Assembly: GCF_030553055.1 (NCBI RefSeq)
Contig: NZ_CP130713.1
Location: 372,001-436,000, forward strand
DNA length: 64,000 bases
Direction: 5' to 3'
Origin: Streptomyces sp. XD-27
GTDB lineage: Bacteria; Actinomycetota; Actinomycetes; Streptomycetales; Streptomycetaceae
The stretch's first letter is position 1. Each line of letters starts with the position of its first letter. The notes under the pieces were generated by a model. The model was given only the letters and a program-made list of their open reading frames with translations. It did not search any database and had not been told where the DNA came from. Shown here one piece after another: positions 53,135-61,181 of the stretch. Made by a program: the position numbers and the translations under genes.

Positions 53135-53746
53135 GGGCGCCTCCGCCGGGCCCGCCGGGCTCACTGTCCCCGTCGTCCGCGTTCGCGTCGTCAGCGGCGG
53201 GCCGGCCGCCGCTGCGGTCGTGGCGCAGCGCGGGGCCGAGGGCGGCGACGAGCTCGGCCGCCCGGCCCTCCAGCGGCAGGTTGCGGTCGGGGCGGTGGGC
53301 ACCAGGTGTTCCATCAGCAGGGTGCCGAGGACCTCGGTCTCGCGCTCGGTGATGTCGTCGTAGCAGTGGTGGCGGGCGAACCCCGGGGCCAGCCCCATGC
53401 GCCGCATGGCGGTGGCCACGTCGACGGTGGGGGCCCACATCCGCAGGGCGTCCTCGGTGACGGCCGGGTCGTGGTCGTGCCCCAGCAGCAGATGTCCGAT
53501 CTCGTGCAGCACGATGTGGATCTGGTGCCAGGGGGAGGTCTTCTGTTCGTAGAAGACCCACAGCTCGTCGTCGGTGCTGGCGGTCATGCCGGAGACCACG
53601 CCGCCCAGGCTCATGGGCACCAGCCGGATGGGGCGGCCGACGCGGCGCGCGACGATGTCGCACAGGCCCTGAAGGTCGGTCGACGCGGGCAGGCCCAGCT
53701 CCTGGATGAGCTGTCTGCACTGCCGGCGTATCCGCCGCACTCGCAT
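53127..53746 (-). CDS. ImmA/IrrE-type metallopeptidase (one-base frameshift near 3' end)
   Basis: About 206 aa after correction. HIVLHEIGHLLLGHD has the zinc HExxH motif of ImmA/IrrE proteases, followed by ITERETEVLGTLLMEHL, the family's third-ligand region. Such peptidases cleave partner XRE repressors to switch genes on. The adjacent XRE gene is the obvious candidate. The start is ATG 53746 (MRVRRIRRQCRQL), GAGGAC upstream; a GTG at 53845 would add 33 residues and overlap the XRE gene. The last ~45 residues are out of frame unless one base is added to GGGG 53289-53292, giving PTAPDRNLPLEGRAAELV. Confidence 0.82.
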
Positions 53747-53801
53747 GCTTGCACCGTCCTCGCATCCGGTCCGCCGCCAGGTGACGAACAGCTGGTCGGT
53801 G

Positions 53802-54278
53802 TCATCGACGAGGCTGTTCACGCGGTGCCTCACCGCCCGACTCACCCGGTCCGGCCGGATCCGGTGGCAGGTTCATCTGCCGGCGGAACTGGGCGATGAT
53901 CGTGGTGAGGCTGTCCTGGACCTCCGGGGGCAGGCCCACGGCGCGCAGCGCGATCCCGCGCACCCGCTGGTCGCGCATGGCGACGAGGAACCGTACCTCT
54001 TCCTCCACCCGTTCCGTCTGGGACTCCGAGAGATCCCCGAGGAGGTAGCCGACCGGCACGGCGAAGAACTTCGCCAGCGCGCGCAGGACGTCGGGGCTGG
54101 GGTTGGTGCGCTTGCCGGTGCGCAGCATCGACAGGTACTGCTCGCTGAGGCGGACGCCGCCGTATTCGTCGCCGCCGCTGATCTCCTCGGCCACGTACGC
54201 GTTGGTGTAGGGAGCGCCGGGTGGGTGCATGTTCGCGAACAGGTAGTTGAGCCGGTCCGCCAGCGGGCTGCCCGTCAT
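53802..54278 (-). CDS. XRE-family helix-turn-helix regulator
   Basis: A 158-aa protein starting at ATG 54278 behind GGGAGG. A Cro/CI-type HTH spans about residues 10-75, with VRLSEQYLSMLRTGKRTNPS as recognition region and LAKFFAVPVGYLLGD closing it, typical of Streptomyces XRE proteins. The C-terminal ~80 residues are helical (RGIALRAVGLPPEVQDSLTTI). It lies just upstream of the ImmA-type peptidase. Two CTTAACCA motifs in opposite orientation flank the promoter region (about 54305 and 54390) and could be its operator (weak). Confidence 0.85.
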   Translation of the reverse strand: MTGSPLADRLNYLFANMHPPGAPYTNAYVAEEISGGDEYGGVRLSEQYLSMLRTGKRTNPSPDVLRALAKFFAVPVGYLLGDLSESQTERVEEEVRFLVAMRDQRVRGIALRAVGLPPEVQDSLTTIIAQFRRQMNLPPDPAGPGESGGEAPREQPRR

Positions 54279-54525
54279 CCCGACCTCCCTTCCACTCACG
54301 GCTGGTTAAGACGAGGGTTTCCTCGGAGCGCATCCTGCCATGGGAAGAAGGGCCGCACCAGTCCATGCGACGTGCCACTGGCCAGGCAACTTAACCACCA
54401 GTTGCTCGGCCAGGGGCGGCGTCACACGTTCAGGTCGAGCCGCTTGCGCGTCGAGCCGAGCCCGAGCCGCTTCGCCGTCGGGCCGAACTCCCCCGGCTCC
54501 AGCGCGTATTCGACTCGGAAGGATC

Positions 54526-54696
54526 TCAGTCGACTCCCGGAAGGATGTGCGGTTCCGCGAGGTCGTCCTCGTAGCCGGCGAGCCGGATCGGCGCGGCCCT
54601 CGCCCACACCTCCAGGCTGCCCAGCTGGCCGTCCCTGGCGGGCCGCTCCTCGCGGTCGGCCGACGCCTCGTTCCGCTTGGTCTTCTCGGGTGTCAC
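54526..54696 (-). CDS. Small ORF, 56 aa, unknown (possible precursor peptide)
   Basis: The frame begins at GTG 54696 with GGAG six bases upstream, or at ATG 54708 (+4 aa). It has a Lys/Arg/Glu-rich first half (TPEKTKRNEASADREERPAR), then LGSLEVWARAAPIRLAG and an acidic end YEDDLAEPHILPGVD. The split between a charged leader-like part and a distinct conserved-looking C-terminus resembles RiPP precursors, but no maturase is adjacent and I cannot name a family. It is on the same strand as, and 247 bases upstream of, the XRE-ImmA-membrane protein-P450 genes. Confidence 0.5.
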   Translation of the reverse strand: MTPEKTKRNEASADREERPARDGQLGSLEVWARAAPIRLAGYEDDLAEPHILPGVD

Positions 54697-54954
54697 CGCA
54701 CACTCCATTCGTGTCGGGACCGGATGTGCCGACGCACGCGCTACCGGGCGCCGGACGCCCGGTGGGGTTCGATGTCACAGCACGTCGGACGCGGTAGCGA
54801 TCCGTTGCCTCAGATTAACGACGCGCCCGGGTCGGCGCCCGCCGATTTCGGCCACGACCCGCCGGGCAAGATGCCCCTGCCGACACGCCGCTGAGGCCAG
54901 CGGGTGCGCGGCGGCCGGGTACGTGGTGAGCTGGTGCCGGAAGAGGTGAGAGCC

Positions 54955-55923
54955 GTGCGGGTCAATCGGGTCGGTGGAGCCGGAGGGCGAGCGCTTGCCC
55001 TGCTCGCGGCCGCGGTGCTGGTCGCGCTGCCTGCTTGCGACAGCGACGGCGAGGCGAAGCGGAAGACCGACGGCAGGTCGACGTTCACCGGGGAGCCCGC
55101 CGTGCCGCGCCCCGTGCTCGCCGTGAAGATCGACAACGTCGCGCCCGCCCGCCCGCAGACCGGGGTCGACCGGGCCGACGTCGTGTACGTGGAGCGGGTG
55201 GAGGCGGGGCTCAGCCGCATACTGGCGATCTTCTCCTCCGACCTGCCGCCCCTGGTCGGCCCGGTGCGCAGCGCCCGCGAGTCCGATCTGGACCTGCTGC
55301 GGCAGTTCGGCCGCCCGGCGCTGGCGTACTCGGGCGTGCAGTCCAAGCTCCAGCCGGTCATCGACGGCGCCCCGCTGTTCCCGGTGACGCCCGGCCGCGC
55401 GCCCGACGCGTTCCTCCGCAGCCCGGACCGGGCCGCGCCGCACAACCTCTACGTACGCCCCGCCGCCGCGCTGCGCGCCGCCCCCGACGCGAGCGACGCC
55501 AAGGACATAGGGTTCCACTTCGGCGCGGCCCCGGCGAGCGGCGGTGAGCCGGTCCGGCAGGAGACGGTGCGCTATCCGGCCGCGCGGTTCGGGTTCTCCT
55601 GGTCCGGTGAGCAGAAGCGGTGGCTGGTGTCGATGGACGGGACGCCCGCCGCGACCACGGACGGCAAGCGGCTCTCGGCGGCGACGGTCGTCATCCAGCA
55701 CGTGGACATCCGCGACTCCCGCTTCCGCGACCGGCTGGGCAGCGTGTCGCCGTTCACGGAGACCACGGGGTCGGGCACGGCCGAGGTGCTGCGCGACGGC
55801 AAGTCGTATCCGGCGCGCTGGGTGCGGCCGGACGCCGAGGACGGTACGGAGTTCACGACGCCGGACGGTGACGAGCTCAACTTCGCCCGCGGCCAGGTGT
55901 GGGTGGTCTACGCGCCCCGGTGA
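54955..55923 (+). CDS. DUF3048-domain lipoprotein
   Basis: About 322 aa from GTG 54955 behind AGAGGTGA. The signal peptide ends in a lipobox-like LPAC. The mature protein has LAVKIDNVAPARPQTGVDRA, VVYVERVEAGLSRILAIF and GPVRSARESDLDLLRQFGRP, all conserved in the DUF3048 family (YerB-like), whose role is unknown. The C-terminal region FTTPDGDELNFARGQVWVVY closes the second DUF3048 subdomain. It would sit on the outer face of the membrane. Confidence 0.88.
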   Translation: MRVNRVGGAGGRALALLAAAVLVALPACDSDGEAKRKTDGRSTFTGEPAVPRPVLAVKIDNVAPARPQTGVDRADVVYVERVEAGLSRILAIFSSDLPPLVGPVRSARESDLDLLRQFGRPALAYSGVQSKLQPVIDGAPLFPVTPGRAPDAFLRSPDRAAPHNLYVRPAAALRAAPDASDAKDIGFHFGAAPASGGEPVRQETVRYPAARFGFSWSGEQKRWLVSMDGTPAATTDGKRLSAATVVIQHVDIRDSRFRDRLGSVSPFTETTGSGTAEVLRDGKSYPARWVRPDAEDGTEFTTPDGDELNFARGQVWVVYAPR

Positions 55924-55969
55924 GAACGCTCCCGCTCGCGAAGAGGGCACCCCGAGAGCACCCCGCTTG

Positions 55970-55984
55970 TGAAAATGATTTCCA
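55970..55984 (+). promoter_or_regulatory. Zur box upstream of COG0523 gene
   Basis: TGAAAATGATTTCCA differs at a single position (13) from the Streptomyces Zur consensus TGAAAATGATTTTCA as I recall it. It ends 18 bases before the GTG at 56003, so a bound repressor would block initiation. It is an AT-rich island in GC-rich DNA and resembles the box at 17025-17039. Confidence 0.87.
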
Positions 55985-56002
55985 ATTGCATAGCATCCGG
56001 GT

Positions 56003-57253
56003 GTGGCCGACGAGAGCGGCCGTACCCGGGGCCTGCTGAGCGTCGTGTACGGCAACACCCCCGAGATGCGTGGTCGCGCGCTGGAACTCCTGCTGCGCGC
56101 CGCGCCGCGGGCGATCGTGCTCTCCGTCTCGCTGCCCGCCGACGGCGGCGACGGGCACGGCGGGAGCGGTGGGGATGGCGGGCGCCGCGCGCGTGGCGGA
56201 GGCGGCGGGCGTCCCGCCGTGCAGCGCTTCACCTCGGGCGGCGACACGCATGAACCGTGGGCGCGCGGCGCCACCGGCATCCCTTCCGTGATCCTCCGTC
56301 AGGACCTGCTGGAGCTCTCCCGTACGGCGCGCGCCCCGCACGTCATCCTGTCGCTTCCGGAGCACATCGACGTCACGCCCTTTCTGGCGGACGTGTGGCG
56401 GCCGCCGCTGGGCTCCACCCCGCTGGCCTCCCGCTACGAGCTCGCCCCGGTCGTCGCGGCGCTCGATCCCGACCGGTTCCTCGCCGACCTGCGGTGCGTG
56501 CACCAGGCCGTACGGGTATGGGGCGACGCGGAGCGCCCCGCGCCCTTGACCCTGGCCGAGGCCGCCGCCCGGCAGGCGGAGGGCGCCGGGGTGCTGATCA
56601 TCGGGAGCGGCCCGCCGGAGACGGCGGGACGGCACGCGGGCGTCCGGGCGCTGCTCGGCCATATGAACCCCTCCGCCGCGGTGCTCGCCGACGGCGTGGA
56701 CGCCGCCGAGCTGGCGGCGGCGGTGGTGCCCGGCGGCCGGGGCCCGGCGGCCGATCCGGCCGACCGGCTGGACCCGCTGTCCGGGTCGGGTGTGTGCCGC
56801 CGCGGGGTGCACCACGGGGTGTCCTCGGTGCTGTGGCGGGCCCGGCGCCCGATGCATCCCCAGCGGCTGGCGGAGGCGCTGCACCGGGTGCTGCCCGGCG
56901 TGGTGCGCGGCCGCGGGCACCTGTGGCTCGCCGGCCGCCCGGACACGATCGTCTCCTGGCGGTCGGCCGGCGGCCATGTGGAGCTGGCGGAGGCAGGGCG
57001 CTGGCTGGCGCGCGACGACGCCGAGGCGTGGCGGCGCGCGTCGCCGGAACGCCGCACGCTGGCCGCCTGGTTCTGGGACGACTACTACGAGGAGCGGCGC
57101 AACGAGATCGTGTTCACCGGCGGCGGCCTGGACCCGGACCGCGTGCGCGCCGAGCTGGACGCCGCGCTGCTGGACGACGGTGAACTCGCCCTGGGGGCCG
57201 CGGAGTGGGCCCGGTTCCCCGACCCGCTGTTCGGTACGCGGCCCGGGGCCTGA
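56003..57253 (+). CDS. Degenerate COG0523 (CobW-family) protein under Zur control
   Basis: A 416-aa protein. The C-terminal half is a clear CobW_C domain (SSVLWRARRPMHPQRLAEAL, GRGHLWLAGRPDTIVSWRSA, ERRNEIVFTGGGLDPDRV). The N-terminal half keeps the GTPase layout, but the P-loop position reads LLSVVYGNTPEMRGRALELL, with no GxxGxGKT. The usual CxCC metal site before 'LREDLL' reads GIPSVILRQDLL, with no Cys. A Gly-rich insert (about residues 48-70) follows strand 2. COG0523 GTPases deliver Zn to client proteins under zinc limitation. This one probably does not hydrolyse GTP and may act as a Zn-responsive scaffold (inference). Confidence 0.85.
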   Translation: MADESGRTRGLLSVVYGNTPEMRGRALELLLRAAPRAIVLSVSLPADGGDGHGGSGGDGGRRARGGGGGRPAVQRFTSGGDTHEPWARGATGIPSVILRQDLLELSRTARAPHVILSLPEHIDVTPFLADVWRPPLGSTPLASRYELAPVVAALDPDRFLADLRCVHQAVRVWGDAERPAPLTLAEAAARQAEGAGVLIIGSGPPETAGRHAGVRALLGHMNPSAAVLADGVDAAELAAAVVPGGRGPAADPADRLDPLSGSGVCRRGVHHGVSSVLWRARRPMHPQRLAEALHRVLPGVVRGRGHLWLAGRPDTIVSWRSAGGHVELAEAGRWLARDDAEAWRRASPERRTLAAWFWDDYYEERRNEIVFTGGGLDPDRVRAELDAALLDDGELALGAAEWARFPDPLFGTRPGA

Positions 57254-57521
57254 CCCCCGGCCAGGGGCCGGCACGCATCCCGTCCGCGCCGAACGGGTAG
57301 GAGACCGTATCGGGGTGGAGTTCAGCGGAGATCAGTCGGGGTGGAGATCATCCATGAGTCCCTCGACGTGCTCGGACCTACGGCGCAAGTAGGGAATCGA
57401 GCCGTCGGTCGTACTCCTTCGGTAGTACATGAAAATGCGTGCTCAGGGACGACGCACCGGCGCGGGTTCCAGGCCAGGGTAGGGACATGGACGATGACCG
57501 ACCAGCGCGGCTGGTCCCGAC

Positions 57522-58652
57522 GTGACCGCGCTCGCGCTGTCCGTGCTGCTCGCTCTGGTCTCGGCGGTCTGTTACGCCGCCGGGGCCATCCTGCAGGAGC
57601 ACGTGGCGGCCACGACGCCGGGGCAGTCGTACGCCCCGCTGCGGCGCGGGAGTTGGTGGGCCGCCGTTTCCCTGAACGGCGCGGGCGCGGTGCTGCATGT
57701 GCTCGCGCTGGCTTACGGGCCGCTCAGTGTGGTGCAGCCCCTGGGCGCGCTCACCATCGTCTTCGCACTGCCGATGGCCGCGTTGTTCGTGCGCCGCGAG
57801 ATCGGCGCCTCGGGCTGGCGCGGCGCGGTCCTGGCGACGGCGGGGCTGGCCGGTCTGCTGTCGCTGACCGGGTCCTCACCCGCTGAGTCGCTGTCCCGCA
57901 TGGAGCGGGCCGGGCTGACGGCCGTCACCGTCGGGTCCGTCGCCGTGCTCGCGCTGGCCGCGCGCTGGATACGCCGGCCCGTCGTCCGCAGCGTCCTGCT
58001 CGCCACGGCCGCGGGCACCGCGTTCGGTGTCTCGTCGGTGTTCACGAAGAACGTGACCGTGGACTGGAGCTGGACGGCGTGGGCCGACGGGCTGCCCAGT
58101 CTGATCATGATCGTGCTGCTCGCGGGGGCGGGGGTGTTCCTGTCCCAGGCCGCCTACCGCGGCGCCGGGCTGACCGCTCCGCTGGCCACCGCCACGGTCG
58201 TCAACCCCGTGGTGGCCACGGCGGTCGGCATCGCCGCGCTCGGGGAGCACTTCCGGCACGGGACGGCGGGCACGCTGCTGGCCCTGCTGGCCGGGGCCGT
58301 GGCGAGCGCCGGTCTGGTGCTGCTGGCCCGGCACGGGACGGGGGCGACCGCCCCGGGTGCGACCGCGCCGGGTACGGACATGGGTACGGACACGGGTACG
58401 GGTACCGACACCGGTACGGACACACCGGAGGAGCCGCCCTCCAGGCCGGAGCAGCCTGGCGGCGCCGACGCGGCCGGGGGCGCGGACCCGGCCGCGAAGC
58501 CTGTCCTGGAGGAACGGCCCGACGGCGCCCGCACCGGCGGGGAGCCGGGCACGGGCGTTCCGGTGCCGGCCGCCCGCCGGGTGCACGTGCCCCGGCAGTT
58601 GGGACGCGTCGACCGCGACTGCGCCGAAGGCGTGCTCCAGCCGCACGGTTAG
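57522..58652 (+). CDS. DMT-superfamily (EamA-like) membrane transporter with low-complexity tail
   Basis: A 376-aa protein from GTG 57522. About nine to ten hydrophobic helices fill residues 1-275 in two repeated halves (LSVVQPLGALTIVFALPMAA; AGLTAPLATATVVNPVVATA), the drug/metabolite transporter arrangement. It resembles the actinobacterial DMT family lacking a defined substrate. The last ~100 residues are hydrophilic, with Thr/Gly/Asp near-repeats (GTDMGTDTGTGTDTGT) from a GGTACGGACACG-like DNA repeat, then Pro/Glu/Arg-rich sequence. The tail is probably disordered in the cytoplasm. Confidence 0.82.
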   Translation: MTALALSVLLALVSAVCYAAGAILQEHVAATTPGQSYAPLRRGSWWAAVSLNGAGAVLHVLALAYGPLSVVQPLGALTIVFALPMAALFVRREIGASGWRGAVLATAGLAGLLSLTGSSPAESLSRMERAGLTAVTVGSVAVLALAARWIRRPVVRSVLLATAAGTAFGVSSVFTKNVTVDWSWTAWADGLPSLIMIVLLAGAGVFLSQAAYRGAGLTAPLATATVVNPVVATAVGIAALGEHFRHGTAGTLLALLAGAVASAGLVLLARHGTGATAPGATAPGTDMGTDTGTGTDTGTDTPEEPPSRPEQPGGADAAGGADPAAKPVLEERPDGARTGGEPGTGVPVPAARRVHVPRQLGRVDRDCAEGVLQPHG

Positions 58653-58754
58653 GGGCTGTCCAGTTGGCCGTCCTCGCCTACGGCGGTCACCAGGGCATCG
58701 GTGTCCTCGATCGCCACCGGGGCCACTGCGTCCGCCCGGGCGGACACGGCGGCG

Positions 58755-60493
58755 TCACTTCGCGAGGTCGATCAGCCCGCGCCCCCAGGTGTCCGCAGGG
58801 GGGTTCTGGCCGTTCCTGGTGGCGTACTTGAGTTGCGTCAGCACCTTGCCCGAGTCGAGGGTCTTGTCCTTGGACAACAGGAGCGCGACGACGCCGGTCG
58901 CGAACGGGCACGCCATGCTCGTACCCTGCATCGCGACATGGTTCTGGTCGATCATCCAGTGGCGAGCGCGTCTGGAGTCGCGGGACAGCGCGGAGACGAT
59001 CATCGCGCCGGGAGCGGTGAGATCCGGTTTCGCCCTGCCGTCGCGTCGCGGCCCCAGGCTGCTGAAGGGGCGATGTCATCGGCCTTCAGCCAGCTGGCGA
59101 CGCGGCTGCGGCCGTCGATGTCCTTCCACTGGGTCTTGGTGGTGTAGGCCGCGACCGTGATGGCCTTCGTCGCGGTTCCCGGAGAGCCGATCGTCATGGA
59201 GTTCCTGGCGTGCGGCCCGGAGAACGTGCCGTCGCCCAGGGTCCAGACGTCCACCCGCGTCTTCTGCTGGGCGACCTTCTTCCCCCTCAGCAGCAGCCTC
59301 CAGGTGCGTGTTCCTGTCGCGTTGGCGGGGGGCTGGAGCCGCACGGTGAAGTTGTGGTCCTGGTTCCTGCTGTCGGGCCCCGGGGTACCGATCATCACGA
59401 TCCAGTCGCCCAGTCGGTGCTGCTTGTTCGGGCTGCCCTGCGGGCCGTTGGGCAGAACCCCCTGAAACGGCGTGGTCTGGCCGCCGGGTGCGGCGACCGC
59501 CACCTCCACCTCGTCACCGCCCGCGTACCAGCCGTTGAACCACAGATCGTTGACGACGCCGTCGACGTCCGGGCTGTGCAGACACGGAGTCGTCTGGACC
59601 TCTCCCGCCTTCAGTTCGAGCTGCGCGTGGATGTTGTCCTCCCCCTCGTTCCCCGCCGCGCAGCAGACGATCCGGCCAGGACCGGACTCCTCGTCGATCG
59701 CCTTCGACAGGGAGTCCGTCCCGTCGTGGGCGTCACTGTGGCCGCCGAGGCTGAGGTTGACCACGGCCGGCTTCCCGAGCTCCTTCGCGACCCGGAACAC
59801 GTACTGGATGCCGTCGATGATGCCCACGTTGGTCATGTTCGTCTTGACCACGACGAACTGACACTCCGGCGCCACGCCTTGGTACTTCGCGTCCGTGCCG
59901 GCGGCGATGCCCGCGACATGGGTGCCGTGGCCCACCTCGTCCTTGGACTTGACCAGGTCGTCGCCGGTGTGCTCGATGCCGTACCCGCCTTCCCGCACGC
60001 CGTTCCCACCGCGCGCTTCCTGGTCCCAGATCCGCAGGACGCGGCCGGCGAAGGCCGGGTGCCGCGCGTCGATCCCGCTGTCGACGACCCCGACGATGAC
60101 GTTCTTCCCCGTGAGCGTCGTCTTCGTCAGAAAGGCGGGGAGCCCCACCTTCCCCGGGGCCGCGTCCATCCGCGGATGCAGCCGCTGCGCCGGGGCGATG
60201 CGCTCGACTCCCGGATGCTGGGCCAGCGTCGGGAGGTCGTCCAGCGGCAGGATGGCCGTGCGCACCCTGTCCCCACCGGCGTTGATCTCGATTCCGCTGT
60301 TCTCGAGATCACTGAAGTCGGCACCCGGGGAGCAGTCCAGTGTGACCACCACCCGGGCCGGCTTCGCGAAATCCCGCGGCGCCACGAAGCCCGGCATCTG
60401 GTCTTCCCGCACATGGTCCGCGAGCGCTTCGCGCCCCTGTGCGTACTCGTCGTAGGCCATCGCCAGAGACGGCGCGAGTTTGCTGTAGTCCAC
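58755..60493 (-). CDS. S8 subtilisin-like serine protease without signal peptide (one-base frameshift)
   Basis: About 579 aa after correction, starting at GTG 60493 behind AGGGAG. The catalytic Asp is in VVDSGIDARHP (Asp138), the His in GHGTHVAG (His189) and the Ser in QGTSMACPFATG near the C-terminus. A ~150-residue insert separates His and Ser regions. The N-terminus (MDYSKLAPSLAMAYDEYAQ) has no signal, unlike most Streptomyces subtilases, so it may act inside the cell or leave by another route. Residues after DDIAP are out of frame as given; one base added to GGGG 59067-59070 gives PFSSLGPRRDGRAKPDLTAP, the expected pre-Ser segment. Confidence 0.87.
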
Positions 60494-60870
60494 GAAAGGT
60501 CTCCCTCATCAAGGCCATCGGCTTCACCGCAGGGCATGCGGCCGTTCATCGGGGAAAACGGAGGTGTCTGCCGTCCGCCATACGACGGGACGGCGGGACG
60601 GCGGGCGCCGCGGCTTGGCATAGTCCTGCGGCATGCGCCCTCAACACTTTCCTAGCAGCCCGAGGTGGAGCACGCTTCTTGATCAAGGGAGGCTCTGGCG
60701 GGCGCGCGGGCTCGGGGCGGCCGTTCCCCCTGCCGGCCGACCAGGGCGCGCATCACCCATACGGGTGCGGCCGGTCGGCGCATCTGCCGACCGGCCGGCA
60801 CCGGATCGCGGGTTTCGTGACGTCCGCGCGCTCAGCCCTGCCGTTCACCCGCCTCGACAGCCGGGCGGGC
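60494..60870. other. 377-bp intergenic region between protease and DUF1876 genes
   Basis: No gene-like frame that I can support. It holds the promoter side of the minus-strand protease (start 60493) and the 3' end region of the DUF1876 gene, including the hairpin at 60768-60797. Translations in any frame are Arg/Pro/Gly-rich. Confidence 0.55.
60768..60797. terminator. Perfect 12-bp terminator hairpin after DUF1876 gene
   Basis: CGGCCGGTCGGC (60768-60779) pairs with GCCGACCGGCCG (60786-60797) across a six-base loop. On the minus strand it lies about 75 bases after the DUF1876 stop and upstream of the protease. Confidence 0.8.
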
Positions 60871-61143
60871 TCAGCGGACCAGGTCCGCGTGCACGTGTGT
60901 GACCTCCTCGATGTCCACCCCTGCCTTGTCGAGCAGCTGCTTGGAGAGGTCGGTCAGTGCCCGGGCGGCCGCGATCTCCTCGCCGACCCGCTGCTGCGCC
61001 GGGTCGTCGGGGTGCCGGTGGGCCACGCCGTACCCCTTGAGTTCCGTGCCGTCGTGGAGTCGCACCCGGACCGCCGCCTCGGTCTTGGTGGCGTCGATCT
61101 CGTGGAACTCCATCTCGATATTGCATCCCACGATCGTCTCCAT
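60871..61143 (-). CDS. DUF1876-family small protein
   Basis: A 90-aa protein (METIVGCNIEMEFHEIDATK ... HVHADLVR) matching the dsRBD-like DUF1876 family of actinobacteria, with the conserved GxGxAxRHPxDPxxxxVGxExAxARAL segment (here GYGVAHRHPDDPAQQRVGEE). Function is unknown; homologues often sit beside universal-stress or redox genes. The ATG at 61143 follows GGAGGTGG. It is 38 bp downstream of the phosphoribosyltransferase/hydrolase fusion, on the same strand, and probably co-transcribed. Confidence 0.88.
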   Translation of the reverse strand: METIVGCNIEMEFHEIDATKTEAAVRVRLHDGTELKGYGVAHRHPDDPAQQRVGEEIAAARALTDLSKQLLDKAGVDIEEVTHVHADLVR

Positions 61144-61181
61144 GGGGGACCACCTCCTGTGTCACCCTTCTGCGTCGTCTT

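Noticed and set aside
54422..54778. 118-codon minus-strand frame overlapping the small ORF
   Set aside because: Mostly Arg/Gly/Pro-rich and incompatible with the better 56-codon frame. Its end (FRVEYALEPGEFGPTAK) looks protein-like but has no start of its own.
7927..60493. Treating the seven frameshifted genes as pseudogenes
   Set aside because: Each lies at a G/C homopolymer, each needs the same +1 correction, and downstream sequence remains fully conserved; sequence error is more likely than decay.
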